A DNA stretch of 64,000 bases from Callipepla californica brunnescens. Lineage: Eukaryota > Chordata > Aves > Galliformes > Odontophoridae. The notes under the pieces are model-generated. The model did not search any database, was not told the DNA's origin, and saw only the letters and a program-made list of their open reading frames with translations. The stretch lies in assembly GCA_023055505.1 (NCBI GenBank), contig JALIRH010000002.1, positions 21,638,437 to 21,702,436 on the forward strand. Direction: 5' to 3'. Shown here piece by piece: positions 1 to 15,073 of the stretch. Position 1 is the first letter of the stretch, and each line of letters begins with the position of its first letter. A program made the position numbers and the translations under genes.

Positions 1-370
1 TAATTAATTATCAAAACCCTGTGCTTCCAGTTCACAGCCTGCTTGTAGTCACACTGATGCACAATGGAAACAAATGACAAAAGCAAAAGCAAAACACAAA
101 AAAAAAAAAACCAACAAAAGAACACCGTTGGTCAACTGAAGATTTTATTGTACACAATACATAAGTTTGATATTGGCTTGAGATATTCCAACTCACTGCT
201 TTTAAAACCATCACTGAACTTTAGGGAAGTATACTATAGAAGTAAAAGAAAACATTTATATTATCCAGAAATTTTAATATACCCTGGATACAGACTTTAT
301 CTCAAAAGTATTCCATTTAAATAGAATATGGCACTTCCAAATATATCAGCACAAAAGGAAGAAAACTTAC
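1..370 (-). other. Start of TMEM67 intron 4
   Basis: AT-rich intronic sequence beyond exon 4 with an A-rich run near 97-120. No further TMEM67 exon, repeat or other signal was recognised here. Confidence 0.6.
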
Positions 371-5482
<5,112 letters not shown>

Positions 5483-5484
5483 GA

Positions 5485-5511
5485 CTACGGGCAGCCTCCT
5501 GCACTACGCAT
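5485..5511 (-). other. Upstream ORF of TMEM67 (8 residues)
   Basis: An ATG at 5511 opens MRSAGGCP and a TAG ending at 5485; the main TMEM67 ATG begins at 5482, only two bases later. It is in a different frame. It matters only if transcription starts upstream of 5511, which the sequence cannot settle. Confidence 0.6.
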
Positions 5512-5516
5512 GCGCA
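5507..5516. promoter_or_regulatory. NRF1-like site
   Basis: CGCATGCGCA fits the palindromic NRF1 consensus, lying 25-34 bp upstream of the TMEM67 ATG. It overlaps the upstream ATG of the uORF. Motif match only. Confidence 0.45.
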
Positions 5517-5639
5517 CACGGCGGCGGCTGCGGAAACGCGGGTTACGGGAGAAGCGGAAGAAGTCGCGGGGCTTCAAGGGCAGGGAGAGGGTCGCGCAGG
5601 CGCGCTCGGGCTCCTGCGCGGAGCGCTGTGGGAAGGAAC

Positions 5640-5737
5640 GGCGGAGGGCGCCATCTTGGCGGTGCTGCGCCGCGAGCTGCGGGGAGCGGCGGTCGGCGCG
5701 GAGGCGGTGCAGGCGGCCTGTCCGGTGGGTGGATGCC
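5640..5737 (+). other. RBM12B: Probable RBM12B first (untranslated) exon area
   Basis: RBM12B must be transcribed from the CpG island, since its coding exon is preceded by a splice acceptor at 9223-9224. Possible donors are gtgggt at 5725 and gtgagc at 5738. The exact exon cannot be fixed from sequence alone. Confidence 0.35.
5651..5659. promoter_or_regulatory. YY1-like site
   Basis: CCATCTTGG (CCAAGATGG on the other strand) fits the YY1 core. It lies in the middle of the CpG island where an RBM12B first exon is expected; YY1 sites are often found just downstream of TSSs of CpG-island genes. Confidence 0.45.
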
Positions 5738-6912
5738 GTGAGCGACGGCGCCCGGGGTCCCGGGGCGCTCCGCTCACCGAGGGCGCGGGGTTCCCGCTGG
5801 GAGCCGGCCGCGCGTTGCCGCTCCTCGGCGGCCGGGCCCGATCGGTGCCGCTGCGCGGCCTCGCGCCGCCGGGCTGCCTCCCGCCCTTCCCTCCTCGGGC
5901 CTCCCGTCGCCCTGCGCCTGGGCTCGGTTCCCAGACGTGGCCGCGGGGCTTCCTGCTCGCCCCGTTCTCCTCGGCCGCCGTCCCGCGGCTCTGAGCTGCG
6001 GCCGGGACCTGTTTCCCCTCCGTACGGCGCGGGCTGCGGCGCCACGGGAATGCGGTGTGCTAAAGCCCGTGTGTAAGGCGATGGGAATAGCAAATCATCG
6101 TCGCCCCACCAGCTGTCTGACGCTTCTCATACATACCCACTTTTACACTTGTGAACGTGCCTTCTGGTTTGCACGTTCGCTGTCTGCAAGCCGTTGCAGT
6201 CTCACTACGTTGCAGCAAGAACGCTTGTCAAATTCAGGCTTAATTTCATAAAATGATTTATTTATTTATTTATTAAGCAAACTGTTACTTCAGTGAAGCT
6301 TTAGTAGCATTTGAAATTTGTTAGGAGGTGCAGCACTGCTTCCTGGCTAACCCGGTCAAGTGTGTAATTTCTTAAATCACTGGTGCACATACTGCTTTGC
6401 TTTTAAGTGGGTGGTATGAGGTTGTCAGTCTGTTTATGAGGTAAATCCTTGTTCTCTGAAGTCCTTCCTCAGCTTATGAGTAGGGACTTGCATCCTAGAA
6501 GTCACTCTGATCAATCATTTAAACAGTTGCATGGCTTGTCTACAGGTCCTACCGCTTCCTGATTGTTTCATGTGCAGTCAGTAAAAATGTGTTATCAGCT
6601 CTTGCTTTTCTGTTTAAGGACTTCTTAAAGTGCCTGGTTATGACCAGTGAAGGTTGTGTGTTGTATCCCTGGTACATCGTAGAGAACTTGCTATTTATCA
6701 TCGAAGATGTTCTGAGGAGATCTGTTCTGAATGCTGTTTAAGAATTGGGATGAAATTCAGAAGTACTTCAGGTTAAAAACATCGGCAAGTAGCAGGGCAG
6801 CGGATTTGACATTTCAAGACATGAAGGCCCTACAAAGAAAATCCTGCCCTTGAATTTCTCCTTGCTTCCTGGCATTGCTTTCACGTCTGTTGAGAAGATA
6901 GATTAAAATGCA

Positions 6913-7165
6913 GTGGGTCCAGCTGGGATGGAGTTAACTTTCTTCATAGCAGCACTTCATATGGTGCAGTGTTCCGGATTTGTGGCTAAAGAGTGTTGAC
7001 AACACCAGCGTTTTGGCTTTCCCCACGCAGCCCTTGCACGAGGTGAAGGCTTTCTTTTTCCCATTCAGCTACTCCAGCTGGTAGACAATGAGTGGCTGAG
7101 AGGTTTTAAGGGCATACAGCCAAGGCAGCTGACCCAGGGTGACCGTATAGTGTCATGCTCAGCAA
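6913..7165 (+). repeat. Avian LTR-retrotransposon fragment (probable solo LTR remnant)
   Basis: The motifs ccagctgggatggagttaac, ttcttcatagcagc, ggatttgtggctaaagag, cagctgaccc and tgtcatgctcagc occur in the order known from a common avian endogenous retrovirus LTR family. There are no internal coding sequences and no clear terminal TG/CA ends or target-site duplication, so it is a degraded fragment within the RBM12B 5' intron. Family assignment is from memory. Confidence 0.55.
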
Positions 7166-8432
7166 CGCGAACTGAGGTAGAGGAAGAATTCTATAGTGTG
7201 GATTTTTGAGGGAAAGGGAGGCAGGGTATCTTTTTGGCCTCTAAGGCAGACGTTGTTTTGAAGCAGATCCTCTTTTAGGAGTTGGTGTGTGATTTCCTGT
7301 GCTTTGCTTTTTTTTTTCCTTCTAATCTTTAATTTACTTATTGAACTGTCTTTACTGTGACCAAGTTTTCTTGCATCCATTCTTACTTTCTTCCCTGTCT
7401 TGCTGACGAGGATGTGGAGTAAGCAGTCAGTTGTGTGGCTGGCTGGAGTCAGTTTGCTACAAAAATGCAGACAGCTGATGATCTTCAGTACAAGTATTAA
7501 AGGGAGATTTGTTTTTGCTTAGTTGTGTTTATGTGTTGCTGATGTTGAAGTGACCAGAAGGTGTTAGTTACAGAATTTGGTCTTTGCTGTTGCAGTCTGG
7601 ACTTTGGTGAAATTAAAGTAGCTAAGTTGGCATCAGGATGTAATGCTTTGTACTTGTTACTGGACAAGGGTTTTTTTTTTTTTTTCTTTGTTTGTTTTTT
7701 TTTACAGGAGATATTCCCAAATGCTTGTTAACAGGGCTTTGGGTTCTTGTTCTTTTTAAAGGGTGTAGTTGTGTGCTTCGGAAGCTTGTCTTTGTTCTGA
7801 GGGTATTCTCTGTTTTGTGTCATGTTAGATGATAAGGATGATTGTTTGTGTACGATCAAGTCAGCGTATTAAATGATTTTGAAAGGCAGTTAACATTTAG
7901 GGAAGGTACTGACTTCTGCTTTGTGAATTGAGGAACTCACTGATAAGTTTCTTGCTACGTACTTTTGATTGTCTTTGCTGTGTATGTTGAGTGTGGTGCT
8001 GGACTGGTGAGTAGCATACTCTTGTGAACTCTGAATACGGGTGGATTGCAGAAGAACGGACGCGTTCTATGATCTTGAGAAGGACTTGTGCATCTTTCAA
8101 GAACTCAAAAGAATTGAGGGTTACCCCCGATGTGTAGACGGTCGGTTTGGTTTCAGCAGTTCGGTATGACACACGTGATGAACTCATCGTGTCTTCATCA
8201 TTTGCAGAAGCCAACTTAACTTTTGAATTTCCTTTGCTTCTAAAATGGAAACACAAAGATGTAATGTTCCTCAGAACGCGGAAGGAAGCCTTCATTCTGT
8301 CACAGATTGTGGTTTCATTACATGCCCGGCTTTAGTGTTAGCCTCTGCTATGGAAGCTGCAGCAATGTAGCAAAGTTTGTGAACCGAAGTAGAGATGTCA
8401 GCCATTAATTATGTTTCATTTTCTTTCCACAG
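7166..8432 (+). other. RBM12B 5' intron, unique part
   Basis: Intronic sequence with T-runs near 7670-7702. A 132-codon frame on the minus strand at 7897-8295 shows no recognisable domain and is taken as chance. No other features were seen. The stretch 6081-6912 is likewise unannotated intron. Confidence 0.5.
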
Positions 8433-8478
8433 TTAAGTTGATTTTACAGAATTTATCAGGTCTTCCAAGCAGAAACAG
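8433..8478 (+). other. RBM12B: Candidate RBM12B untranslated exon 2
   Basis: 46 nt bounded by a strong acceptor (pyrimidine-rich tttcattttctttccacag) and a strong donor (AAACAG|gtaagc). It lies between the CpG-island promoter and the coding exon on the right strand and contains no ATG. This is an inference from splice consensus only. Confidence 0.5.
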
Positions 8479-9224
8479 GTAAGCTGCCAAAAGCTTAACA
8501 CTTCTCACTGAGTATTGTGACAAGATGGTACACGGCAGTTTATTCGCACAGACTTGTGGCTGGGAACTAGGATATGCTCTCCCGAGTGCATGTGACTGCT
8601 GCAATTAATACTCTGACTACATGAAAGAGACAGCATTTCATTTCTGAACGCTGAGAAAAAAACACATGATTGAGCAGAACTGGTCACCGCTTAGAGCAAC
8701 TTGTCAAAGCAGTAAAGTCATCGCTGCTGTTGAATTACTTCATTTTTCCAGTGTTGCAGTTACCCTTTTTCTTTTCTCCTTTTTTCCTCTAGTTTTTTTA
8801 GTGTTTTATGTTGACAAATGTCCTGTTCAAAAGTAAACAGGAATTTTTGTTCCATAGGACTGGTCTGAGATTTCTGGCATACAGCAGCTGTGCCGTGAAA
8901 GACTGTAGGTGTTCTTGAGGTATCGTGGATGGAGAGGCTAACTGAGGTGAATTTGGTTGCCCTTAGGATAGGAAATGTTGATAGAGTTGTTCAGGTGGAG
9001 TAGCTAATTGTTTTTGACTAATCAACTTTCAGTGAATCTTGTTTTAATCCTGTTCTTGTGAACTTGTGAGGGTGGTTTTTTTTGTTTGTTTTGTTTTGTT
9101 CCTGCTATCTTTTCTCTTGACTGAGACGAGGACAGCCATTTTAAAAGGGTCTAGTTTAAGTTTTAAGATACTGTAATAGCTGAGTACTAAAGACGTGCTA
9201 TCATGTGTACCTTTTTGTCTGCAG

Positions 9225-9252
9225 GTGATTTTTGCTGTGGGTTGAGCTCAGC
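9225..9252 (+). other. RBM12B: RBM12B 5' UTR in the coding exon
   Basis: The acceptor tttttgtctgcag ends at 9224, leaving 28 untranslated bases before the ATG. Confidence 0.7.
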
Positions 9253-11349
9253 ATGGCTGTAGTCATCCGTTTGCAGGGGCTTCCTGTTGTTGCGGGTCCT
9301 GCAGACATTCGTCGTTTCTTCTTGGGATTGAATATTCCCGATGGAGGTGTGCATATTATTGGAGGAGAAATTGGGGAGGCTTTTATTATATTTGCAACAG
9401 ATGAAGATGCACGGCGTGCCATGAGCTGTTCAGGAGGGTTTATCAAGGACTCGCGCATAGAGCTGTTTCTCAGCAGCAAGGCAGAAATGCAGAATACCAT
9501 AGCGATGAGCCGGAAACGATTTGAGCGTGGGGGACGAGAAACTATGCCTGGGTCTAGACGAACAGGTGCTAATGGTTCTGGTGGATCAGGTGTTGGAGAT
9601 GTTTCACATTTAGTCGCACCGTTTTCAAAAGGAATAAATAAACCTGGTTACGGTCCACCAAATCATCCGGAGGCTGGCTTCCACACCAATGGCACGAGAC
9701 AAGGCGACATAGGTATGCCTAAGTCGAGCTATCAGTCGAGAAAGGATCCTCATGCGTTTAACCCGGACGATCTTTACTTATTTCTGCGTGGTATACCTTA
9801 CTCTGCAACAGAAGATGCAGTACGTGATTTCCTTTCTGGAATACGTGTGGACGGAGTAATTCTGATAAAGCATCGTAACGGTTTGAACAATGGGAATTGC
9901 TTGGTAAAATTTGCTACGCCTGGGGATGCCTTGGAAGGACTTAAACGGCACAGACAGTATATGGGTCAGAGGTTTATAGAAATAAGTCCGACTACGGAGG
10001 AACGGTGGATTGAATATGGTGGGAGGGTAGACATGCCAAATGAAATGGATCACTTTTTATGCAAAGAACATTCTCCAAGAAGCTCGGGCTACATGCATGC
10101 AAGGAAACATTCTCATTCAAGGTCAAGGTCACCGAGGAGACGAACGCGTTCTCCGTCACCTCCCAGCCAGGAGTATTACATACACTTACGGAATCTATCG
10201 ACTAACGTGGAGAAGAGAGATTTGAGAGAATTTTTTCCTGATCTGGATATAAGCAACAAACAAATAAAGATTTTATCAGAAAAGCATCAGAGGAAGACTA
10301 GAGATGCCTTTGTGATGTTAAGGAGTGAGAGAGATTATCAGGCTGCTTTGGAGTGTCATAGAAAGGTTCTTCTCAATCGTTCTGTTTACATTTTTCCGAT
10401 TTCAAGGAAGTCAATGTTGAAAATGCTCGATTCTTATGAGAGGAAAAGATCACAGGAAAGAGGTCATCCTGGGCAGGCCATAGCAGACAAAGGTTACCGG
10501 GAAGGTCATTCCGGCCTGAAGATGTGTGCTTATGTAAGGAATTTTCCGTTCGATGTGACCAAAGTTGAAGTGCAAAGGTTTTTCGAGAGGTTCGATATCG
10601 ATGAAGATGATATTTACTTGCTCTATGACGAAAAAGGAGTCGGGCTGGGAGAAGCATTAGTGAAGTTTAAATCAGAAGAACAAGCCATGAAAGCAGAAAG
10701 TTTAAATCATCAAAGGTTTTTGGGAACAGAGGTATTACTGAGACTTATATCCGAAGAGCAGATGCAGAAGTTTGGTGTAACCGCTCCGTTCTCCACAGCG
10801 AGCGAAATGCAGGGTCATTCTCACGCCTATAACAGAGGTGAGCTTTCCCGCCCGGTTGGCTCACCCGGACCACCACAAGGGCCACCCATGCATTCGTTTG
10901 GTCCCCCCGGGAACTTCAGGCATCCTTCTGAATTTAGGCACCCCCCTGAGAACTTCATGGGCCCTCCTAAGGATTTTAGAGGTCCACCACCCCTCATGGA
11001 TTTTGGTGGTGATGGCAAACCTTTTGGGAGGATGGAGTTTGGGAATAAAATGGGAAATTTTCCTGAAGGAAGATTTATGCCGGACCCAAATTTCAGCGGT
11101 GGTTCTGACCGTATTGTTCCCATCCGCTTGAAAAATTTACCTTTTAAAGCGACTCCTAATGAGATTCTGGATTTTTTCTATGGCTACAGAGTTATACCGG
11201 AGTCAGTTTCTGTGCAGTACAATGAACAAGGATTACCTTCAGGCGACGCCATCGTCGCTATGACAAACTATGAGGAAGCGATGACTGCTATTAATGAGTT
11301 GAACGATAGGCCAATTGGGCCGAGGAAAGTTAAGTTGAGTTTGCTGTAA
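9253..11349 (+). CDS. RBM12B: RBM12B, RNA-binding motif protein 12B
   Basis: Encodes 698 residues in a single exon, as in mammals. RBM12B is a poorly characterised, presumably nuclear RNA-binding protein related to RBM12 and the hnRNP H/F-type RRM group. RRMs lie at about 2-76 (AVVIRLQGLP...), 175-248 (LYLFLRGIPY...), 307-380 (YYIHLRNLS...), 422-495 (CAYVRNFPFDVTKVEVQ...) and 621-694 (IVPIRLKNLPF...). An SR-like stretch (SHSRSRSPRRRTRSPSP) is at about 285-302. A Pro/Phe/Gly-rich linker at about 535-617 has four degenerate FRHP/FRGPP units. The ATG at 9253 has a good Kozak context (agcATGG) and matches MAVVIRL of homologues; in-frame codons upstream to 9232 lack an ATG. Human RBM12B, about 1000 residues as I recall, has a much longer FRRPPEE-type repeat linker. 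Confidence 0.97.
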   Translation: MAVVIRLQGLPVVAGPADIRRFFLGLNIPDGGVHIIGGEIGEAFIIFATDEDARRAMSCSGGFIKDSRIELFLSSKAEMQNTIAMSRKRFERGGRETMPGSRRTGANGSGGSGVGDVSHLVAPFSKGINKPGYGPPNHPEAGFHTNGTRQGDIGMPKSSYQSRKDPHAFNPDDLYLFLRGIPYSATEDAVRDFLSGIRVDGVILIKHRNGLNNGNCLVKFATPGDALEGLKRHRQYMGQRFIEISPTTEERWIEYGGRVDMPNEMDHFLCKEHSPRSSGYMHARKHSHSRSRSPRRRTRSPSPPSQEYYIHLRNLSTNVEKRDLREFFPDLDISNKQIKILSEKHQRKTRDAFVMLRSERDYQAALECHRKVLLNRSVYIFPISRKSMLKMLDSYERKRSQERGHPGQAIADKGYREGHSGLKMCAYVRNFPFDVTKVEVQRFFERFDIDEDDIYLLYDEKGVGLGEALVKFKSEEQAMKAESLNHQRFLGTEVLLRLISEEQMQKFGVTAPFSTASEMQGHSHAYNRGELSRPVGSPGPPQGPPMHSFGPPGNFRHPSEFRHPPENFMGPPKDFRGPPPLMDFGGDGKPFGRMEFGNKMGNFPEGRFMPDPNFSGGSDRIVPIRLKNLPFKATPNEILDFFYGYRVIPESVSVQYNEQGLPSGDAIVAMTNYEEAMTAINELNDRPIGPRKVKLSLL

Positions 11350-11823
11350 AGGAAGGAAGGATGCTCTAGAATAAAACGTTTTAGATTTGACAGTATTGAC
11401 GGTTAACATTCACTTTTTTAATTACTAGAAGATGCAGAAGAAACGGTTTCCATTAATGGTTGTAAATAGTAACTAGTTCGGTTTAGTTCTTGTTTGAAAT
11501 ATCTGTATGGTTAAGATCTGAGATATAGTGCCTACTTCTTACAACAGAGAAGAGCTTCAAAGTTCTGGAGGACATTCAGTATCCTATGTCAAGGTATAAA
11601 AGCATGGAATTTTAATGCGTTTTTTTTTTAAGGATTTTTTTTTTTTTTTTTTTTAGTTTGCTTTGATTTCTTGTTCCCTGACTTTGCATCAAATAAAATT
11701 GTAAGCGTTGGTTGATTGACCATGCACAGTTCAAATAGAAAAACTTTAGTGCTACCTGCATTAGTAAATAACAGTTCTTATTGAGGTTAGCTTCATAAAA
11801 CAAAAAACAAACAAACAAATAAC

Positions 11824-11865
<42 letters not shown>

Positions 11866-11973
11866 TACAAGCTGTTCGGTTTTATGTGGTTGCAGGCATC
11901 ACAGTTACAAGAGAAAAGAATCTTCCTGTTCATGTTAGCTGGCTTTGCTGGCTTTTCAACTTTTTTAAATAAA
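11350..11973 (+). terminator. RBM12B: RBM12B 3' UTR and candidate poly(A) signals
   Basis: AATAAA occurs at 11370-11375, 11692-11697 and 11968-11973. The first would give an unusually short 3' UTR; 11692 is followed by an ordinary U/GU-rich stretch. Which is used cannot be told from sequence. T-rich runs lie at 11634-11654 and 11826-11864. Confidence 0.45.
11826..11864. repeat. Homopolymer T39
   Basis: Thirty-nine consecutive T residues, the longest homopolymer in the window, about 480 bp beyond the RBM12B stop. It could be the A-tail of an old minus-strand retroposed sequence; no recognisable retrogene body follows. Confidence 0.9.
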
Positions 11974-14393
11974 AAAGAAATTGCTATTAAGTGTCTGTCC
12001 TGTGTAAGAGTTGTATGGTTAATGATCTCATCTATTTCTCAGCATATGTGGATCCTGGTGAGAATGATGCTGGCTGCTCTCTGTGGAAAGGCTGATCTGT
12101 TAAAGTTTGTGTCAACAACATAGCAATGAATATAGTTCATAGAGACTCCAAAACTCTCTGAACCAGGCTGATAGGCTTCCTCTTCACTCTGCGTGCCTTC
12201 GAGGCAGAAGGTGGATGTTGGAGTTGGGTCAAGAATTTTGGCTTCAGCCACAAGTTCCAGTAGCCTTGTTTTACTGTTGCATGCTCACAGTATGAATATT
12301 AACGTGCTGACGATGGTGTGAACGTGTTCCAGGTCAATACACGATCAGTTTTAACTGACATCTGTCACTGGCAGCTGTGCTGGCAACCAGCCTTGGTATT
12401 GTCTTAAGTAGGAAAATAACCTCCGGATTGGTATTCAGAATGCTTTGATTGGTTTGGTAACAGGGTGTATAAATTCTAGTAAGAAATAAAAGCTAGCCCA
12501 TTTGAGGAAAAGGCAGCACTGCATTTTCAAAATTCAGGCTTATTAGGAAACTTCCATTCTGTGGATTAATACTTATTAACTTTAGTTCTATATAAAATCA
12601 TCATTAACTCCATCTTATGTGATGTCTTTAAGTAGAAATGAACAAGACAGACCCCTTCTGTAACCTTTAAAAACAACATAGTTTCATTTTGTTGGGCATA
12701 TTATTTACCTGTTGAGTACTAGGAGAACAGTATTTAAATCAGAATGCTGATACCAGGTTTGTACGTCTGGATTCCTCACAGCAGGAGCTTAAGGTGGGGC
12801 TAAGCTTCCTGAATACACTTACCTTCTTTTGCTGACTGTTAAGAATTGACTTGAGAAGTGTTACTGTTCTGTATACTCATCTAAATTTAAATGCAATTTT
12901 ACGACAAAATGATGCTTTTACTTCATAGTTGCTCACAAAGCCAACAGGCTTTGCAGGGAAAATAATAGCACGAATGCAAGAATCTTTAAAATAAAGTCTG
13001 GGCTAATTATGCTGCTGAAAACTTAATCAGTCATGATTATTTTTGTAAGCTAACATCATTTGTACTATTAATTCTTGCCTCTGTTGTCAATGTTGTTTTG
13101 TAAAGAATGAAAGAAACTATTTTCACCTCCATTTAATCAGCTTTACATGACTTGTTCTTTCTCAAGTTCTTCCAGCAACTACGCAATAGCAGTTGTCAAG
13201 TGCTGAATATAAACGGGCAAAATTGATTCTGAAGTAACACTGGTACACACACGCTTTGTAACTAAAAGGATTTGGAGGCTGAAAGAGTAAGATAATTTAT
13301 TAGGTCACTTGCTGGTAAAGTGTGAGATTTGTTTGGGAAAATGCTTACTCCAGTAAGCTTTCCCTGCTTATAAAAAAGTTTGAGTAACTGTGGATAAAGG
13401 ACCTTTCATTTTTGGGGTGGTAAATCCTAACCACTTAGTTGGGAATTGATGTAAATACTTTATTAATAATCCAGTTTTCAAAGCATAGTAAAGAAATGAC
13501 TTCTTTCTGCATGTAGCTGTACCATACTGGTGCAGTCATCAAGGTAACTGTTTGTTTAGGAAATGGAGAGCAGAACTTGACCGACTGTGAAATGGTAAAT
13601 TGGGTAACAGTTGTGGTTCTGATGTCATGATACAAATGTCTAAGTACCCTACTTGTTGTAATAGGGGGAAATTGGTTACCTAGGTACTTTCAGGTTTTGG
13701 TCATTAGCATTCTACTCCTTGGCAGCAGCAGTTAAACTGTGATGCTGTGTCATTCTGCTGTAAAACTACTCTCTGGGTTTCTAACCAGAACCCTATATAG
13801 CAACATTTTCACTCATTTTTTTTTATCACGTTTTTGGCAAAACTTACTTTCATGCATGACAGAACAAGTATATGCATACTTCATGTCAGTGAACAAGGAC
13901 AGCATCGATACTAATGGCTTATTTCCTCAACTGAGAGAATATTTATTAACTTGAAATTATTTTCCCAGTTACAGGTTCAAATTCTATATTTATACGTGTG
14001 TATAACATCTTAAAAACTTTAAAAATGTTTGTTTTCTATAGAATTTCTTTATACAGCAAATGGTAAAGCTGAAAGTTACACTTAGGATGTGTAATTTCTT
14101 AAATGTTTGATGGAAATGGTAACTTAACCAGTTAAACGCATAAAATGTAGAAGAAAAGATATATAATGTCAAGTAACAGAGTAAATATCAACTATATAAA
14201 ATATCAGCTAGGTTCAGTTTGAAGGCACTTAAATAAAAGCAATGCAGTATTCAAAGAAGATAATGGCCTAGGTCCTTAACCATTAATGCTTCAATCTGTA
14301 TGGAATGAAAGGAATCACAAGTCACCTTAGTCAAGCCTAAGGAATACAAAAAAATAAGCTTGTCAGGGTGCCTACATGAAAACTAGAGAGGGA
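11974..14393. other. Convergent interval between RBM12B and CIBAR1
   Basis: About 2.4 kb of AT-rich sequence between the two 3' ends. It probably includes part of the CIBAR1 3' UTR at its right side: minus-strand AATAAA occurs at 13942-13947 and 13459-13464. No coding signal was seen. Confidence 0.5.
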
Positions 14394-14692
14394 CTTCTTG
14401 TATGGGCAGGAGACAGGACAAGGGGAAGCTGTTTTAAACTGGAAGAGGGTCGATTTAGACTTAGATATTAGGAAGGAATTCTTTACTGTGAGGGTGGTGA
14501 GACACTGGCACAGGTTGCCCAGCGAGGCTGTGGATGCCCCTCCCTGTAAGCATTCAAGGCCAGGCTGGATGGGGCTGTGACAACCTGCTCTAGAGGGAGG
14601 TGTCCCTGTCTATAGCAGGGGGTTGGAACTAGGTGATCTTAAAGGTCCCTTCCAACCCAAACCATTCTGTGATGCTATGTAAGTTTAAACGA
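14394..14692 (+). mobile_element. CR1 LINE 3' fragment, plus strand
   Basis: About 300 bp. It encodes a remnant of the CR1 tail (DLDIRKEFFTVRVVRHWHRL, then PSEAVDAP) and ends in the CR1 3' terminus: ggttggaactaggtgatctt, aaaggtcccttccaacccaa, ccattctgtgatgctatg. It sits just downstream of the CIBAR1 stop codon on the opposite strand and may be included antisense in its 3' UTR. Confidence 0.92.
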
Positions 14693-14995
14693 ACATGACT
14701 ACAGTATTTGACCACTGGAGCCTCTTTAACCTGGGATTCTATTCAAATTTTTCATTTTCTAGCTACTGCGACTTTGCATTTTCAGCAAGTTAACATTCTG
14801 TTGAGACAGGTTATTTGTTTGTAGAACACACTGCATCGTTAGTACCAGATCTTGCTCCTGCTGGAATTTTAAAAATACAACTACAGTGAAGTTCTTGATT
14901 AATACGTAAATGCCTTTATGTAAGAAGATCTCTTGTATTTGCCAGTCAGTTAAGGTATTTAGAACAGTTTTGTTATGTCTCTTCATTCTTAGCAT

Positions 14996-15073
14996 CTATA
15001 TTTCTTCCTCCTCATCTTCATCTTCCTCCTCTTCTTCTTCCTCTTCATTTTTCCTTGTTGTACTGCTAGAAAT
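14996..15073 (-). CDS. CIBAR1: CIBAR1 terminal coding exon 8 (acidic tail)
   Basis: 78 nt including the TAG stop, residues 260-284: ISSSTTRKN, then fifteen consecutive Glu/Asp residues, then Ile. Acceptor ttcattttag, phase 0. The exon is nearly a (GAA/GAG/GAT) simple repeat. The human tail is also acidic but, as I recall, less uniform. It is accepted because phase, acceptor and stop fit; an alternative acidic end exists near 17811-17843. Confidence 0.8.
   Translation of the reverse strand: MSSSTTRKNEEEEEEEEDEDEEEEI

Noticed and set aside
5510..6076. Long Arg/Ala-rich open frames on both strands in the CpG island
   Set aside because: GC-rich sequence has few stop codons; the products are low-complexity and mutually overlapping, and no homology was recognised.
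7897..8295. 132-codon minus-strand open frame in the RBM12B intron
   Set aside because: No recognisable domain, ordinary intronic composition, and frames this long are expected by chance in 64 kb.
9232..9252. Upstream extension of the RBM12B coding sequence
   Set aside because: The frame is open, but 9232 is TTG, not ATG; the first in-frame ATG is 9253 and matches the conserved N-terminus.
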